From Paenibacillus sp. JQZ6Y-1 (GTDB taxonomy: Bacteria; Bacillota; Bacilli; Paenibacillales; Paenibacillaceae), in assembly GCF_040719145.1 (NCBI RefSeq), contig NZ_JBFDUZ010000001.1, positions 2,976,001-3,040,000 on the forward strand: 64,000 nucleotides of DNA, in the 5' to 3' direction. Shown here piece after piece: positions 36,502 to 43,978 of the stretch (its first letter is position 1; the number at the start of each line of letters is the position of its first letter). The notes beneath the pieces were generated by a model. That model made no database searches. It was given only the letters and a program-made list of their open reading frames with translations, and was not told where the DNA came from. The position numbers were made by a program, and so were the translations under genes.

Positions 36502-37062
36502 TTATTTAAAGGCCAGCATATAAATCCACATAAGTTTATGGAATTTTTCTAACTTCTTCGGAATGTCCTGCATATTGTAAATAGCGGAATCGGAGCTATA
36601 GTAGGTTCCATTTCCTCTATCGTACAGCTGGTATGTACCATCCATTGGTAGTTCATTTCTAAATTTGTACAATGCTACAACATACTCTGCTTCATGGTCG
36701 AAGGCGTCATACTGAAGATATGTTCTATCCAGAGTGTCAATATAGGTAATCGCTTGGGCTGCTTGTTGTACTTGTTGAACGACTGATGGACCAGACTCTT
36801 GCGGATACATATAAATCGTGATGATGGTTGTAATGATTACAGTCAAACTTACTTTGGTAATGACGAACCATGTTTTGCGATACCGAATCAACATTGCTAT
36901 CCCGACAATAATAATATTCACCAAGAACGTAAATGGAACTGTTATAATTCTGCCGAAACCTGTAGCCGGAAAAAATTCAATCAGTACCATCGTTGTGAGA
37001 ATCGTTGGCATCAATAAAAATAAAAATCGCAAAAATTGCCGAAACTCTTTTAACTCGTCCAT
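36502..37062 (-). CDS. Hypothetical membrane protein
   Basis: The 186-residue protein has three hydrophobic helices in the first 85 residues (FLFLLMPTILTTMVLI, FTFLVNIIIVGIAMLI, VSLTVIITTIITIYMY). A soluble C-terminal part follows (about 90-186, with YRKF-type charged strands and QLYDRGNGTYYSS). It was not recognised. GGGGGAG precedes the start. It is divergent from the MerR gene at 37166. Confidence 0.65.
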   Translation of the reverse strand: MDELKEFRQFLRFLFLLMPTILTTMVLIEFFPATGFGRIITVPFTFLVNIIIVGIAMLIRYRKTWFVITKVSLTVIITTIITIYMYPQESGPSVVQQVQQAAQAITYIDTLDRTYLQYDAFDHEAEYVVALYKFRNELPMDGTYQLYDRGNGTYYSSDSAIYNMQDIPKKLEKFHKLMWIYMLAFK

Positions 37063-37086
37063 CTCATTCTCCCCCTCATTTTTAGG

Positions 37087-37117
37087 TTGACATGAACCAT
37101 GGTTTAAGTCCTATCAT
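37087..37117 (+). promoter_or_regulatory. MerR-type promoter with 19-base spacer and central dyad
   Basis: TTGACA (37087-37092) and TATCAT (37112-37117) are 19 bases apart. The spacer holds the perfect palindrome AACCATGGTT (37096-37105). Long spacers with a central dyad are the hallmark of promoters bent by MerR regulators, and the next gene encodes one, so autoregulation is likely. Confidence 0.7.
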
Positions 37118-37165
37118 GAAATTATCGATATCGAAAATATACTGCAACCACTTGGAGGCCTTCAG

Positions 37166-37555
37166 ATGAATTATATATCCATTGGTGAAGCAGCGGCGCA
37201 TTTTGGTTTGCCGGAATCGACGCTGCGCTTCTATGAGAAAAAAGGATTGTTGCCGCTGGTGGAGCGCGATGCAGCGGGACGCCGTTTGTATTCAGAGCAT
37301 CAGATGTTGCTGCTCAAGCTCATCATATATCTGAAAAATACACATATGCCCATCCGTACTATTCGGCAGTATATAGACTGGGTGATTGAGGGTAATCATA
37401 CAATACCGCAGCGTTTGGACATGATGCAGCAGCATAAGCAAGCGGTACTGGACGAAATCTCATTTATGCACGAAGCACTAGATGCGATGGATTCCAAAAT
37501 CACACGTTACCAAAAGCAACTGCAATCCCACACAGAATCCCCAACCACTCTATAA
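37166..37555 (+). CDS. MerR-family transcriptional regulator
   Basis: The 129-residue protein begins YISIGEAAAHFGLPESTLRFYEKKGLLP, followed by GRRLYSEHQMLLLKLIIYLK and a C-terminal dimerisation helix. It lacks a large effector domain and the Cys pairs of metal sensors. It resembles the YyaN/AdhR-type MerR group that responds to aldehydes or organic stress. TTGGAGG precedes the start. The SDR gene 27 bases downstream is the probable co-regulated partner. Confidence 0.92.
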   Translation: MNYISIGEAAAHFGLPESTLRFYEKKGLLPLVERDAAGRRLYSEHQMLLLKLIIYLKNTHMPIRTIRQYIDWVIEGNHTIPQRLDMMQQHKQAVLDEISFMHEALDAMDSKITRYQKQLQSHTESPTTL

Positions 37556-37582
37556 ACCAAACCTAGAAAAGAGGTATTCTCT

Positions 37583-38347
37583 ATGAAACTGAACGGTAAT
37601 ACGATTGTCATCACAGGCGGAAGTGCAGGTATTGGACTGGCTTTTGCAGAACGATTTTTGCGTGCAGGTAATACCGTGATCATTTGTGGACGGCGTGAGC
37701 AAGCGCTTGCCGAAGCGAAGGAGCGGTTTCCTGAGCTGATCACCCGTGTTAGTGATCTGGATGTAGAAGCAGAGCGCATCGCCCTCTTTGACTGGGTGAC
37801 AACCACGTATCCTGATGTGAATGTATTAGTCAACAATGCTGGAATTCAGCAGCGTTTCCATGTCCTTCATTCAGATGCCAAAACCAATTGGAGCGAATTT
37901 AATCGCGAGATTACGACCAACATCGAAGCCCCATTCCATCTGGCAATGCTGTTTGCACCTTATTTTGCTAAACAATCCGCAGCAGCTATTCTGAATGTGA
38001 CGTCTGGGCTAGCATTTACGCCATTTGTCATTGCTCCGATCTATTCGGCGACCAAAGCAGCGCTGCATTCCTTTACGATGAGTCTACGTCATCAATTGAG
38101 CGATACATCAGTGGAAGTGATCGAGATTGCTCCGCCTGCTGTCAACACCAATCTGGGTGGCTCAGGTCTGCATATCCATGGCGAACCGCTGAATGAATTT
38201 GCAGATGGTATCTTTGCAGGATTGGAAGCTGGGCATTTGGAAATTGGCTATGGCACGTCAGTGAGTCGGATGCGCATGTCACGGGATGACATTGATAAAT
38301 ACACGGATGAGATGTATCAGGCGACCAAGCATATGTTTGAACAATAA
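37583..38347 (+). CDS. Short-chain dehydrogenase of the DltE type
   Basis: The 254-residue protein has TGGSAGIGLAFAERF, NVLVNNAGIQ, TSGLAFTPF and YSATKAALHSF (YxxxK), the pattern of DltE-like SDRs. The natural substrate is unknown; there is no dlt operon here. AAAGAGG upstream fits the start. It forms a two-gene unit with the MerR regulator and is followed by a terminator. Confidence 0.9.
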   Translation: MKLNGNTIVITGGSAGIGLAFAERFLRAGNTVIICGRREQALAEAKERFPELITRVSDLDVEAERIALFDWVTTTYPDVNVLVNNAGIQQRFHVLHSDAKTNWSEFNREITTNIEAPFHLAMLFAPYFAKQSAAAILNVTSGLAFTPFVIAPIYSATKAALHSFTMSLRHQLSDTSVEVIEIAPPAVNTNLGGSGLHIHGEPLNEFADGIFAGLEAGHLEIGYGTSVSRMRMSRDDIDKYTDEMYQATKHMFEQ

Positions 38348-38440
38348 TACGATCACTGTTGCGAATCTGTTTCGTTTGTATCTGTTTTATTGTACGATGC
38401 ACATGATTTTATGTATGAATGGACTCTATTGCAGCACCTT

Positions 38441-38475
38441 AACAACTCGCCCATAAACTGGCGAGTTGTTTTTAT
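38441..38475 (+). terminator. Terminator after the MerR-SDR unit
   Basis: AACAACTCGCC and GGCGAGTTGTT form a perfect 11-bp stem with an 8-base loop, followed by TTTATTT. Confidence 0.85.
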
Positions 38476-38606
38476 TTGGAGCGATTGTGATCAACAAAAT
38501 AATATTGAACATCTACCTCACGGACATAGCATCTAAGCTAGCATAGCTACCCATAATCATACTGTTCTCCATTTCTATTGCAAACAAGGACTGAAACGAC
38601 GGGACG

Positions 38607-39116
38607 CTATGTAGAAAGCTGCTTCAGAAATGCACGTAATTGCTGCGAATTGCGAATCGTAATAATCCGCTTCTGACCTTCGACGTTGCGCAATTTATCT
38701 AACGTTTGTGGACGGCTTCGTTTGCGATAATTCCATATCCATTTGATAAATGCCCAGTCGATCTTTTCATTGCAGCCTTCGTTCATATCAGGGCGGCTTT
38801 TGCCATGATATTGCATACGTCGCTTGATCACGCGGTACAAACAGAGCCAGCGCGGCATGTCCAGATGAATGATCGTATCGGCATATTGAAGACGAATATC
38901 TATCGTGCTTCCGTAATTGCCGTCGATAATCCAGCGGTCTGCCTGTGCAAATTCTTCGACCACTCTCTTCCACTGTTGTTTGTCCGTCGGCTGCCAGTTT
39001 GCTTGCCAGAAATGCGCGTCCATGTGAATGACCGGAATCTGTAACAGCTCATGAAGCTTTCTCGCCAACGTCGATTTGCCAGCCCCGGAGCAGCCGATAA
39101 TCATAATTTTCTGCAT
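38607..39116 (-). CDS. P-loop kinase-like protein (FlaR/topology-modulation type)
   Basis: The 169-residue protein begins MQKIMIIGCSGAGKSTLARK with a Walker A motif, followed by HMDAHFWQANWQ and WIIDGNYGSTIDIRL. The C-terminal half is Arg-rich. This matches the small ATPases annotated as DNA topology modulation protein FlaR, which are adenylate-kinase-like; the historical name has weak functional support. GGGAGGG before 39116 sets the start over an open frame to 39164. Confidence 0.85.
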   Translation of the reverse strand: MQKIMIIGCSGAGKSTLARKLHELLQIPVIHMDAHFWQANWQPTDKQQWKRVVEEFAQADRWIIDGNYGSTIDIRLQYADTIIHLDMPRWLCLYRVIKRRMQYHGKSRPDMNEGCNEKIDWAFIKWIWNYRKRSRPQTLDKLRNVEGQKRIITIRNSQQLRAFLKQLST

Positions 39117-39225
39117 GATTGTCCCTCCCTTTTCAGTTTTTGCTTTTGATATGGTTATCTTCATTCCTTTTGTCGTATGGTTGTATGCTAAACAAGTGCA
39201 TCTTCATGCTAAGTCGAAGTCAAAA

Positions 39226-39262
39226 TAACGTCCGATTCAACTCACAGTAGAATCGGACGCTA
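39226..39262 (-). terminator. Terminator after the small membrane protein gene
   Basis: CGTCCGATTC and GAATCGGACG form a perfect 10-bp stem. On the minus strand the hairpin is followed by TTATTTT. Confidence 0.7.
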
Positions 39263-39300
39263 TTCGTATGTTTTAAGAAATTGCTGGCAGGATTATCGTG

Positions 39301-39693
39301 CTAGGAATGGCTTGCCGGATTATATTTTTGAGTTTGGTAATCAACCCAACCATCTACATGCTTTTTATAGAACATCTTTTTGCCGGATGCAGTTTGAAGA
39401 TACGGCAGGAATTGATACAGATCGTAGATGCCTCCGCCCATTTGCTGCTTGGTCGCTTTATCCTTTTGTAAAATAGCCTCTACATCAGCTACATCGACTC
39501 CAAGATACGCAGCAACCTCCTGCTCATTCATGACATCCATTTGTACACTCGACGGTATGGCTTCCGAATGATCGCTCTCCGTTGTCGCTCTAGCATTCGC
39601 AGACGTACTCAATATGTAAAAGCCACTTACGATCGACAGACCGATGATAACCGAGCATGTCAGTGCGATCACTACGATAGATGTTTTATTCAT
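39301..39693 (-). CDS. Hypothetical membrane-anchored protein with excisionase-like segment
   Basis: The 130-residue protein has an N-terminal membrane helix (IVVIALTCSVIIGLSIVSGF). An external or periplasm-side domain follows, with MNEQEVAAYLGVDVADVEAI and FLPYLQTASGKKMFYKKHVD. That segment resembles the helix-turn-helix of excisionase-like binding domains, although it lies outside a normal DNA-binding protein. GGAGG precedes the start. Function unknown. Confidence 0.65.
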   Translation of the reverse strand: MNKTSIVVIALTCSVIIGLSIVSGFYILSTSANARATTESDHSEAIPSSVQMDVMNEQEVAAYLGVDVADVEAILQKDKATKQQMGGGIYDLYQFLPYLQTASGKKMFYKKHVDGWVDYQTQKYNPASHS

Positions 39694-39735
39694 TTATGAA
39701 GCCTCCTGCTAACGAATGAATCTCGATGATGTATG

Positions 39736-40212
39736 TCACTCCACATTTTGACGATACTTCGCACACGCGAGTTCCCATTCTTCCAAAGACAACATCTCCG
39801 TCATATGCTTCATCTCTTCCGGTACATCCACAAAACACATGAACTCCAAGCTATTGCCATCTGGATCTTCAAAATAAACCGAAGCATTCCCCTGATTAGG
39901 TCTTACAAATGGATCAATCGTCGTACGTTCGCGGAAAGGCACGGGTTCAATATCCAATGCTCTTAACCACTGTACACTTTCCTTGAGATGATCATAACTG
40001 ACTCGAAACGCAAAATGTCGTAGCGATGGATGATAAGGTGTCGCATATTCCTTCCCTGCCCACAATCCAAGCCAGCTTTTTTCTTTTTCGATCCAGAAAA
40101 ATACGATATCTTCACTTTTCCATGCTAGCTCCAAACCCAGTTTGGAATAAAATTCAATCGATTGCGCCAGATTGCTAACCGGCACATGAGCTTCATATAA
40201 TCCTAAAATCAT
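39736..40212 (-). CDS. VOC/glyoxalase-family protein
   Basis: The 158-residue protein has one VOC module pair: YEAHVPVSNLAQSIEFYSKL, LRHFAFRV with the metal-ligand His, and SVYFEDPDGNSLEF with the metal-ligand Glu. Possible roles include glyoxalase, dioxygenase or fosfomycin-type resistance; none can be assigned. GGGAG lies 11 bases before ATG 40212. An in-frame ATG at 40233 overlaps the end of the upstream kinase-like gene. The two genes are probably co-transcribed. Confidence 0.82.
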   Translation of the reverse strand: MILGLYEAHVPVSNLAQSIEFYSKLGLELAWKSEDIVFFWIEKEKSWLGLWAGKEYATPYHPSLRHFAFRVSYDHLKESVQWLRALDIEPVPFRERTTIDPFVRPNQGNASVYFEDPDGNSLEFMCFVDVPEEMKHMTEMLSLEEWELACAKYRQNVE

Positions 40213-40219
40213 TGTCTCT

Positions 40220-40783
40220 TCACTCCCATTCAAATCGTTGTATAATCATATCTGCTACTATTTCTGGGGATAATTCTGTATTATTGATCCGTATATAATT
40301 TGCCGTTTGAATTTCACCCGGCAGTGAATTCAAGCGATATTGCTGATGTGTATTCAATAACTCGTTTTCCGACCAAGCAAGATCACGTTTACTCGGCTTG
40401 TGATGCAATCGATTTTCCGTTTGATTACGCAGCAGTCGTTCATCCACATTCGCTTCCAATTCGACCAGATAGATACTTGCACCCGACGACTTAAATACAT
40501 TTAACGTTTCTTCTATGTAGTCCCAGTCACTTTGCAAATCAAACGCCCAGACATACGTGAAAATCAATCCTTTTAATTCACTTCTTGCTGCCTCTTCAAA
40601 TATTCCTTGGCGGATCAGACCGACTAGACGCTTGCCAGCAGGTGTCCCATAATCGAAAAACTGCGATACTAAATCAATCGACATGTGGTTGTGAAACAAT
40701 TTGAAATCTGTTTTTGCTGCCAAATGCTGACCTACTGTCATTTTGCCCACCGCCTGCGGACCAAACAATATAACAAAATTCAT
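40220..40783 (-). CDS. P-loop nucleotide kinase-like ATPase
   Basis: The 187-residue protein begins MNFVILFGPQAVGKMTVGQH (Walker A GPQAVGKMT), then FKLFHNHMSIDLVSQFF and a shikimate-kinase or gluconate-kinase-like layout ending in ELSPEIVADMIIQRF. The substrate is unknown. GGGAGGG before 40783 is decisive over the longer open frame to 40864. Confidence 0.82.
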   Translation of the reverse strand: MNFVILFGPQAVGKMTVGQHLAAKTDFKLFHNHMSIDLVSQFFDYGTPAGKRLVGLIRQGIFEEAARSELKGLIFTYVWAFDLQSDWDYIEETLNVFKSSGASIYLVELEANVDERLLRNQTENRLHHKPSKRDLAWSENELLNTHQQYRLNSLPGEIQTANYIRINNTELSPEIVADMIIQRFEWE

Positions 40784-40982
40784 ATTCTCCCTCCCTTCAG
40801 CTTTTTTTAATTTATTTCCTCTTTGCACTTGTATCATTTTACCAATTCTAAGCGATATCGTCATCCTTGCTATCTAAATCGTCATAATCCCCTTCTTCTG
40901 TCAAGGATTTGACAAAATTTCAAACCATAACGTGATACTGTATGGTATGGATGTGTTTATGTTATACTTATAGGCACTACTC

Positions 40983-41062
40983 TATGGAAGGAGGCAACAG
41001 ACTTGGGAAGGCGTTAGCAATTTATACTGATTTCTCCGTTCCTGTATATTGTCTCCTTCATA
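40983..41062 (+). ncRNA. Possible structured leader RNA upstream of the CNNM genes
   Basis: GAAGGAGGCAA (40987-40997) pairs with TTGTCTCCTTC (41049-41059), an 11-bp stem with one G-U pair. It encloses about 50 bases and is extended by TAT/ATA. It lies 290 bases before the first CNNM start, downstream of TTGACA at 40913. Further down, GGAAGATTGA occurs twice (41162-41171 and 41181-41190). The conserved segments of the ykoK Mg2+ riboswitch were not found. The short open frame over this stem is judged spurious. Confidence 0.35.
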
Positions 41063-41316
41063 CGGAATTTCTGCGTAATAGGCGATCATGTAACCGAACG
41101 AATCCACTGTCGGATGGGCGCACGTTTATAATGCCCCAAAGTTAAAATTGAGTTTTACATCGGAAGATTGAGTCCTGTATAGGAAGATTGATGTTTGCAT
41201 CACAGGATTTATATGGAAATGACAGCGTTTATCACTTGAAATACACATCTGCTTAAAGCTACATGTCCTTCAAGGCATGCAGCATCGAACATCTCTTAGT
41301 TTACTATTTCTATTGT

Positions 41317-41352
41317 GGAGGTGAATCCCTCGCACGAGGGAAATCATTGGAC
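41317..41352 (+). promoter_or_regulatory. Hairpin translation-initiation element, copy 1
   Basis: A perfect Shine-Dalgarno GGAGGTGA is followed by one base, the hairpin TCCCTC-GCAC-GAGGGA, five bases (AATCA) and the TTG start of the first CNNM gene. The linear distance from GGAGG to TTG is far too long (25 bases), but folding the hairpin shortens it to about 9. The GAGGG arm could also serve as a ribosome binding site when unfolded. A GTG-started frame of 11 codons (41321-41356) runs through the element. It is identical to copy 2 except for one loop base. Confidence 0.75.
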
Positions 41353-42660
41353 CTAACAACGATAATCAATTTGTTTATTCTGGTTGTACTGCTCGCATTA
41401 ACCGCGTTCTTTGTCGCTTCCGAGTTTGCCGTCGTTAAGGTACGGGCATCCCGACTTGACCAGCTGATTCAAGAAGGCAATACAAAAGCAATCATCGCCA
41501 AAAAAGTTGCCCATGATCTGGACTATTATTTGTCTGCCTGTCAGCTCGGTATTACGGTGACAGCACTCGGACTTGGTGCAATCGGTAAACCGGCGGTAGA
41601 GCTGCTGCTGTATCCGGTATTCGACTTTTTCAACATTTCGGCTGCCGCAGCCTCGGTTGCTTCGTATGCGATTGCCTTTTTCCTTGTCACGTTCCTGCAC
41701 GTTGTTGTCGGTGAAATGGCTCCGAAGACGCTGGCGATTCAGTTTGCAGAGAAGATGACATTGCTACTGGCAAGCCCGCTCTATTGGTTCGGACGGATTA
41801 TGTATCCGTTGATCTGGGCGCTGAACGGAACGTCCCGCGTATTGCTCCGTGCCTTTGGCGTAAAGCCTGCCGGACATGAACAGGTATATTCAGAAGACGA
41901 ATTGAAGATTATTATGACGCAAAGCTATGAAGGCGGCGAGATTAACGAAACCAAGCTGTCCTATATGGAAAATGTCTTTTCATTCGACGAACGAGTAGCA
42001 CGCGATATTATGATTCCGCGTACGCAGATGGTCACACTGGATCGCGATCTGGATTACAGTGAGATTGTGAGTATCTTGGACGAGCATTACTACACTCGTT
42101 ATCCAGTCACCTCAGATGAAAATAAGGACCAGATTATTGGAATGATCAATGCGAAGAAGATGCTGCCGCATATTATTAACGGCACCACCGCTAAGCTGGA
42201 CGAGTTTATTCGTCCGTTGCCTTTCATTTCGGAGTCAATGCCGATTCAGCAGGCAATGCTGCGAATGCAGCAGAAACGTGTGCATATGGCACTTGTTGTC
42301 GATGAATACGGTGGTACTGCCGGTTTGCTGACGATGGAGGATGTACTGGAAGAGCTAGTCGGTGAGATTCGTGACGAGTTCGATGCCGACGAGGTGAACG
42401 ATATTCGCCAAACGGGTGAAGGGCAGTACCTGATCAATGGGCGCGTGCTATTGGATGATCTGGAACGCCGCTTTGGCATCGCCTTTGATGATCGGTATGA
42501 CACGGATACGATTGGTGGCTGGATTTTGCATCATAAAGGAACAGATATTGGTGAAGGTGAACGTTTGGAACAGGCGGAACGCATCTGGACGGTTACCGAA
42601 AAGGACGATATGCAGATCACATGGGTATCGTTGAATTACAGCCCAGCACAGGAAGCATAA
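41347..42660 (+). CDS. CNNM/CorC-type membrane protein (hemolysin family), full length
   Basis: The 437-residue protein starts at TTG (MDLTTIINLFILVVLL). It has a DUF21/CNNM membrane domain (about 1-190, with LTAFFVASEFAVVKVRASRL and DYYLSACQLGIT), then two CBS domains (about 205-335, MIPRTQMVTL and VVDEYGGTAGLLTMEDVLEE), and a C-terminal CorC_HlyC domain (about 350-430, INGRVLLDDLERRFG). This family moves or controls divalent cations such as Mg2+; the hemolysin name is historical. The TTG start is supported by the conserved hairpin element and by the paralog downstream. An upstream in-frame ATG would translate that element. Confidence 0.9.
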   Translation: MDLTTIINLFILVVLLALTAFFVASEFAVVKVRASRLDQLIQEGNTKAIIAKKVAHDLDYYLSACQLGITVTALGLGAIGKPAVELLLYPVFDFFNISAAAASVASYAIAFFLVTFLHVVVGEMAPKTLAIQFAEKMTLLLASPLYWFGRIMYPLIWALNGTSRVLLRAFGVKPAGHEQVYSEDELKIIMTQSYEGGEINETKLSYMENVFSFDERVARDIMIPRTQMVTLDRDLDYSEIVSILDEHYYTRYPVTSDENKDQIIGMINAKKMLPHIINGTTAKLDEFIRPLPFISESMPIQQAMLRMQQKRVHMALVVDEYGGTAGLLTMEDVLEELVGEIRDEFDADEVNDIRQTGEGQYLINGRVLLDDLERRFGIAFDDRYDTDTIGGWILHHKGTDIGEGERLEQAERIWTVTEKDDMQITWVSLNYSPAQEA

Positions 42661-42685
42661 CAAGCATTTATCACATGATTCATAT

Positions 42686-42721
42686 GGAGGTGAATCCCTC
42701 GCAAGAGGGAAATCATTGGAC
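42686..42721 (+). promoter_or_regulatory. Hairpin translation-initiation element, copy 2
   Basis: This element is 35 of 36 bases identical to the one before the first CNNM gene. The loop is GCAA, a GNRA tetraloop, in place of GCAC. It again places a perfect GGAGGTGA and the TTG start on either side of TCCCTC/GAGGGA. The possible GTG-started frame here has 15 codons (42690-42737). The flanking bases are unrelated, so the element itself seems to be maintained. Confidence 0.75.
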
Positions 42722-43783
42722 GGAACTATTGGCTTAAATCTGTTTTTGGTCGCGGTATTTATCGGTCTTACTGCCTTTTTTGTCGGAGCGGAATTTGCGA
42801 TTTTGAAAGTACGTATGTCACGTCTGGATCAATTGATCGCAGATGGCAATAAAAAAGCGGTCATGGCAAAAAAAGTTGCCACCGACCTCGACTATTATCT
42901 GTCCGCCTGTCAGCTTGGTATCACGATTACGGCTCTCGTACTCGGTGCGCTTGGTGAACCGACAGTAGAACGAATGCTACATCCGGTATTTGAACGGTTT
43001 GCTGTACCGGAAGCGGTCTCGACGGTATTATCGTATGGTATCGCGTTAGCGGTAATTACGTTCCTACACGTCGTCATCGGCGAACTTGCACCGAAGACGC
43101 TGGCGATTCAATTTGCCGAGAAAATGACATTACTGCTCGCCCCTTCTCTGTATCGTTTTGGTCGTCTGATGGCGCCAGTTATTCGCTTGTTGAACGGCTC
43201 GGCTACACTGCTGCTGCGTGTGTTCGGCGTGAAGCCTGCCGGTCACGATACCGTTCACTCGGAGGAAGAGTTAAAATGGTTGGTTGAGCAAAGCTTTGAG
43301 AGCGGCGAGATCAACCAGACCGAGCAGACCTATTTGCAAAATATCTTTGCATTTGACGATCGCACACTAAGCGAGATTATGATTCCTGCGGAACGCATGA
43401 TCACTATTGCGGAACAGCTGCCGCAAGCCGATCTGGTCGCTCGGTTGAGTCAGTACGAATATACGCGTTACCCAGTCACTTCCGCAGCAGATGATAGCAA
43501 GCTAATCGGCTTTATTCACAGTAAGGAAGTATTGACTGCGATTGCTGCTGGACGCTCCGGTGCATTGTCGGGCTTCCTGCACAAGCTACCTACCTTTGTC
43601 GAGACTGCTTCGCTGCGCGAAGTACTACTCAGCATGCAGCAACATCGTGTGCATATGGCTGCTATTAGTGGCGTGGATGGACGGATAGTTGGCTTGGTCA
43701 CGATGGAGGATATTTTGGAAGAGATCGTCGGCGATATTCGCGACGAAGCGGATGACATCAAAGCGCCGCTGGCTTCCATCTAA
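42716..43783 (+). CDS. CNNM/CorC-type membrane protein, short paralog
   Basis: The 355-residue protein is a close paralog of the preceding gene (shared FFVGAEFAILKVRMSRLDQL, DLDYYLSACQLGIT, APKTLAIQFAEKMTLLLA). It has the CNNM membrane domain and two CBS domains (MIPAERMITI, LVTMEDILEEIVGDIRDE). It ends soon after the second CBS domain and lacks the C-terminal CorC_HlyC domain of the first copy. It starts at TTG behind the same hairpin element. The pair probably forms an operon from tandem duplication, and a terminator follows. Confidence 0.88.
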   Translation: MDGTIGLNLFLVAVFIGLTAFFVGAEFAILKVRMSRLDQLIADGNKKAVMAKKVATDLDYYLSACQLGITITALVLGALGEPTVERMLHPVFERFAVPEAVSTVLSYGIALAVITFLHVVIGELAPKTLAIQFAEKMTLLLAPSLYRFGRLMAPVIRLLNGSATLLLRVFGVKPAGHDTVHSEEELKWLVEQSFESGEINQTEQTYLQNIFAFDDRTLSEIMIPAERMITIAEQLPQADLVARLSQYEYTRYPVTSAADDSKLIGFIHSKEVLTAIAAGRSGALSGFLHKLPTFVETASLREVLLSMQQHRVHMAAISGVDGRIVGLVTMEDILEEIVGDIRDEADDIKAPLASI

Positions 43784-43802
43784 TGCAATAACAGGTACCA
43801 GT

Positions 43803-43842
43803 ACACCGGATTCGCTATGATAGCGGATTCGGTGTTTTTTTC
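43803..43842 (+). terminator. Terminator after the CNNM pair
   Basis: ACACCGGATTCGCTAT and ATAGCGGATTCGGTGT form a long stem with an internal GATT/GATT mismatch, followed by a run of T residues. Confidence 0.85.
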
Positions 43843-43978
43843 GTATACATAGTTATGACTAGATAAAGTATCATTTCGGCAAACAAATTGTTACTTTTCC
43901 TATCTTCTTCTGTACAACGGTTATGTCTACAATAGTAAGGATATGGAAATACATTTCATGAATAAAGGTGGAATCACT

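Noticed and set aside
40942-41145. 67-codon open frame covering the CNNM leader stem
   Set aside because: The composition (Met/Cys/Arg-rich) and the overlap with a strong RNA stem make coding unlikely.
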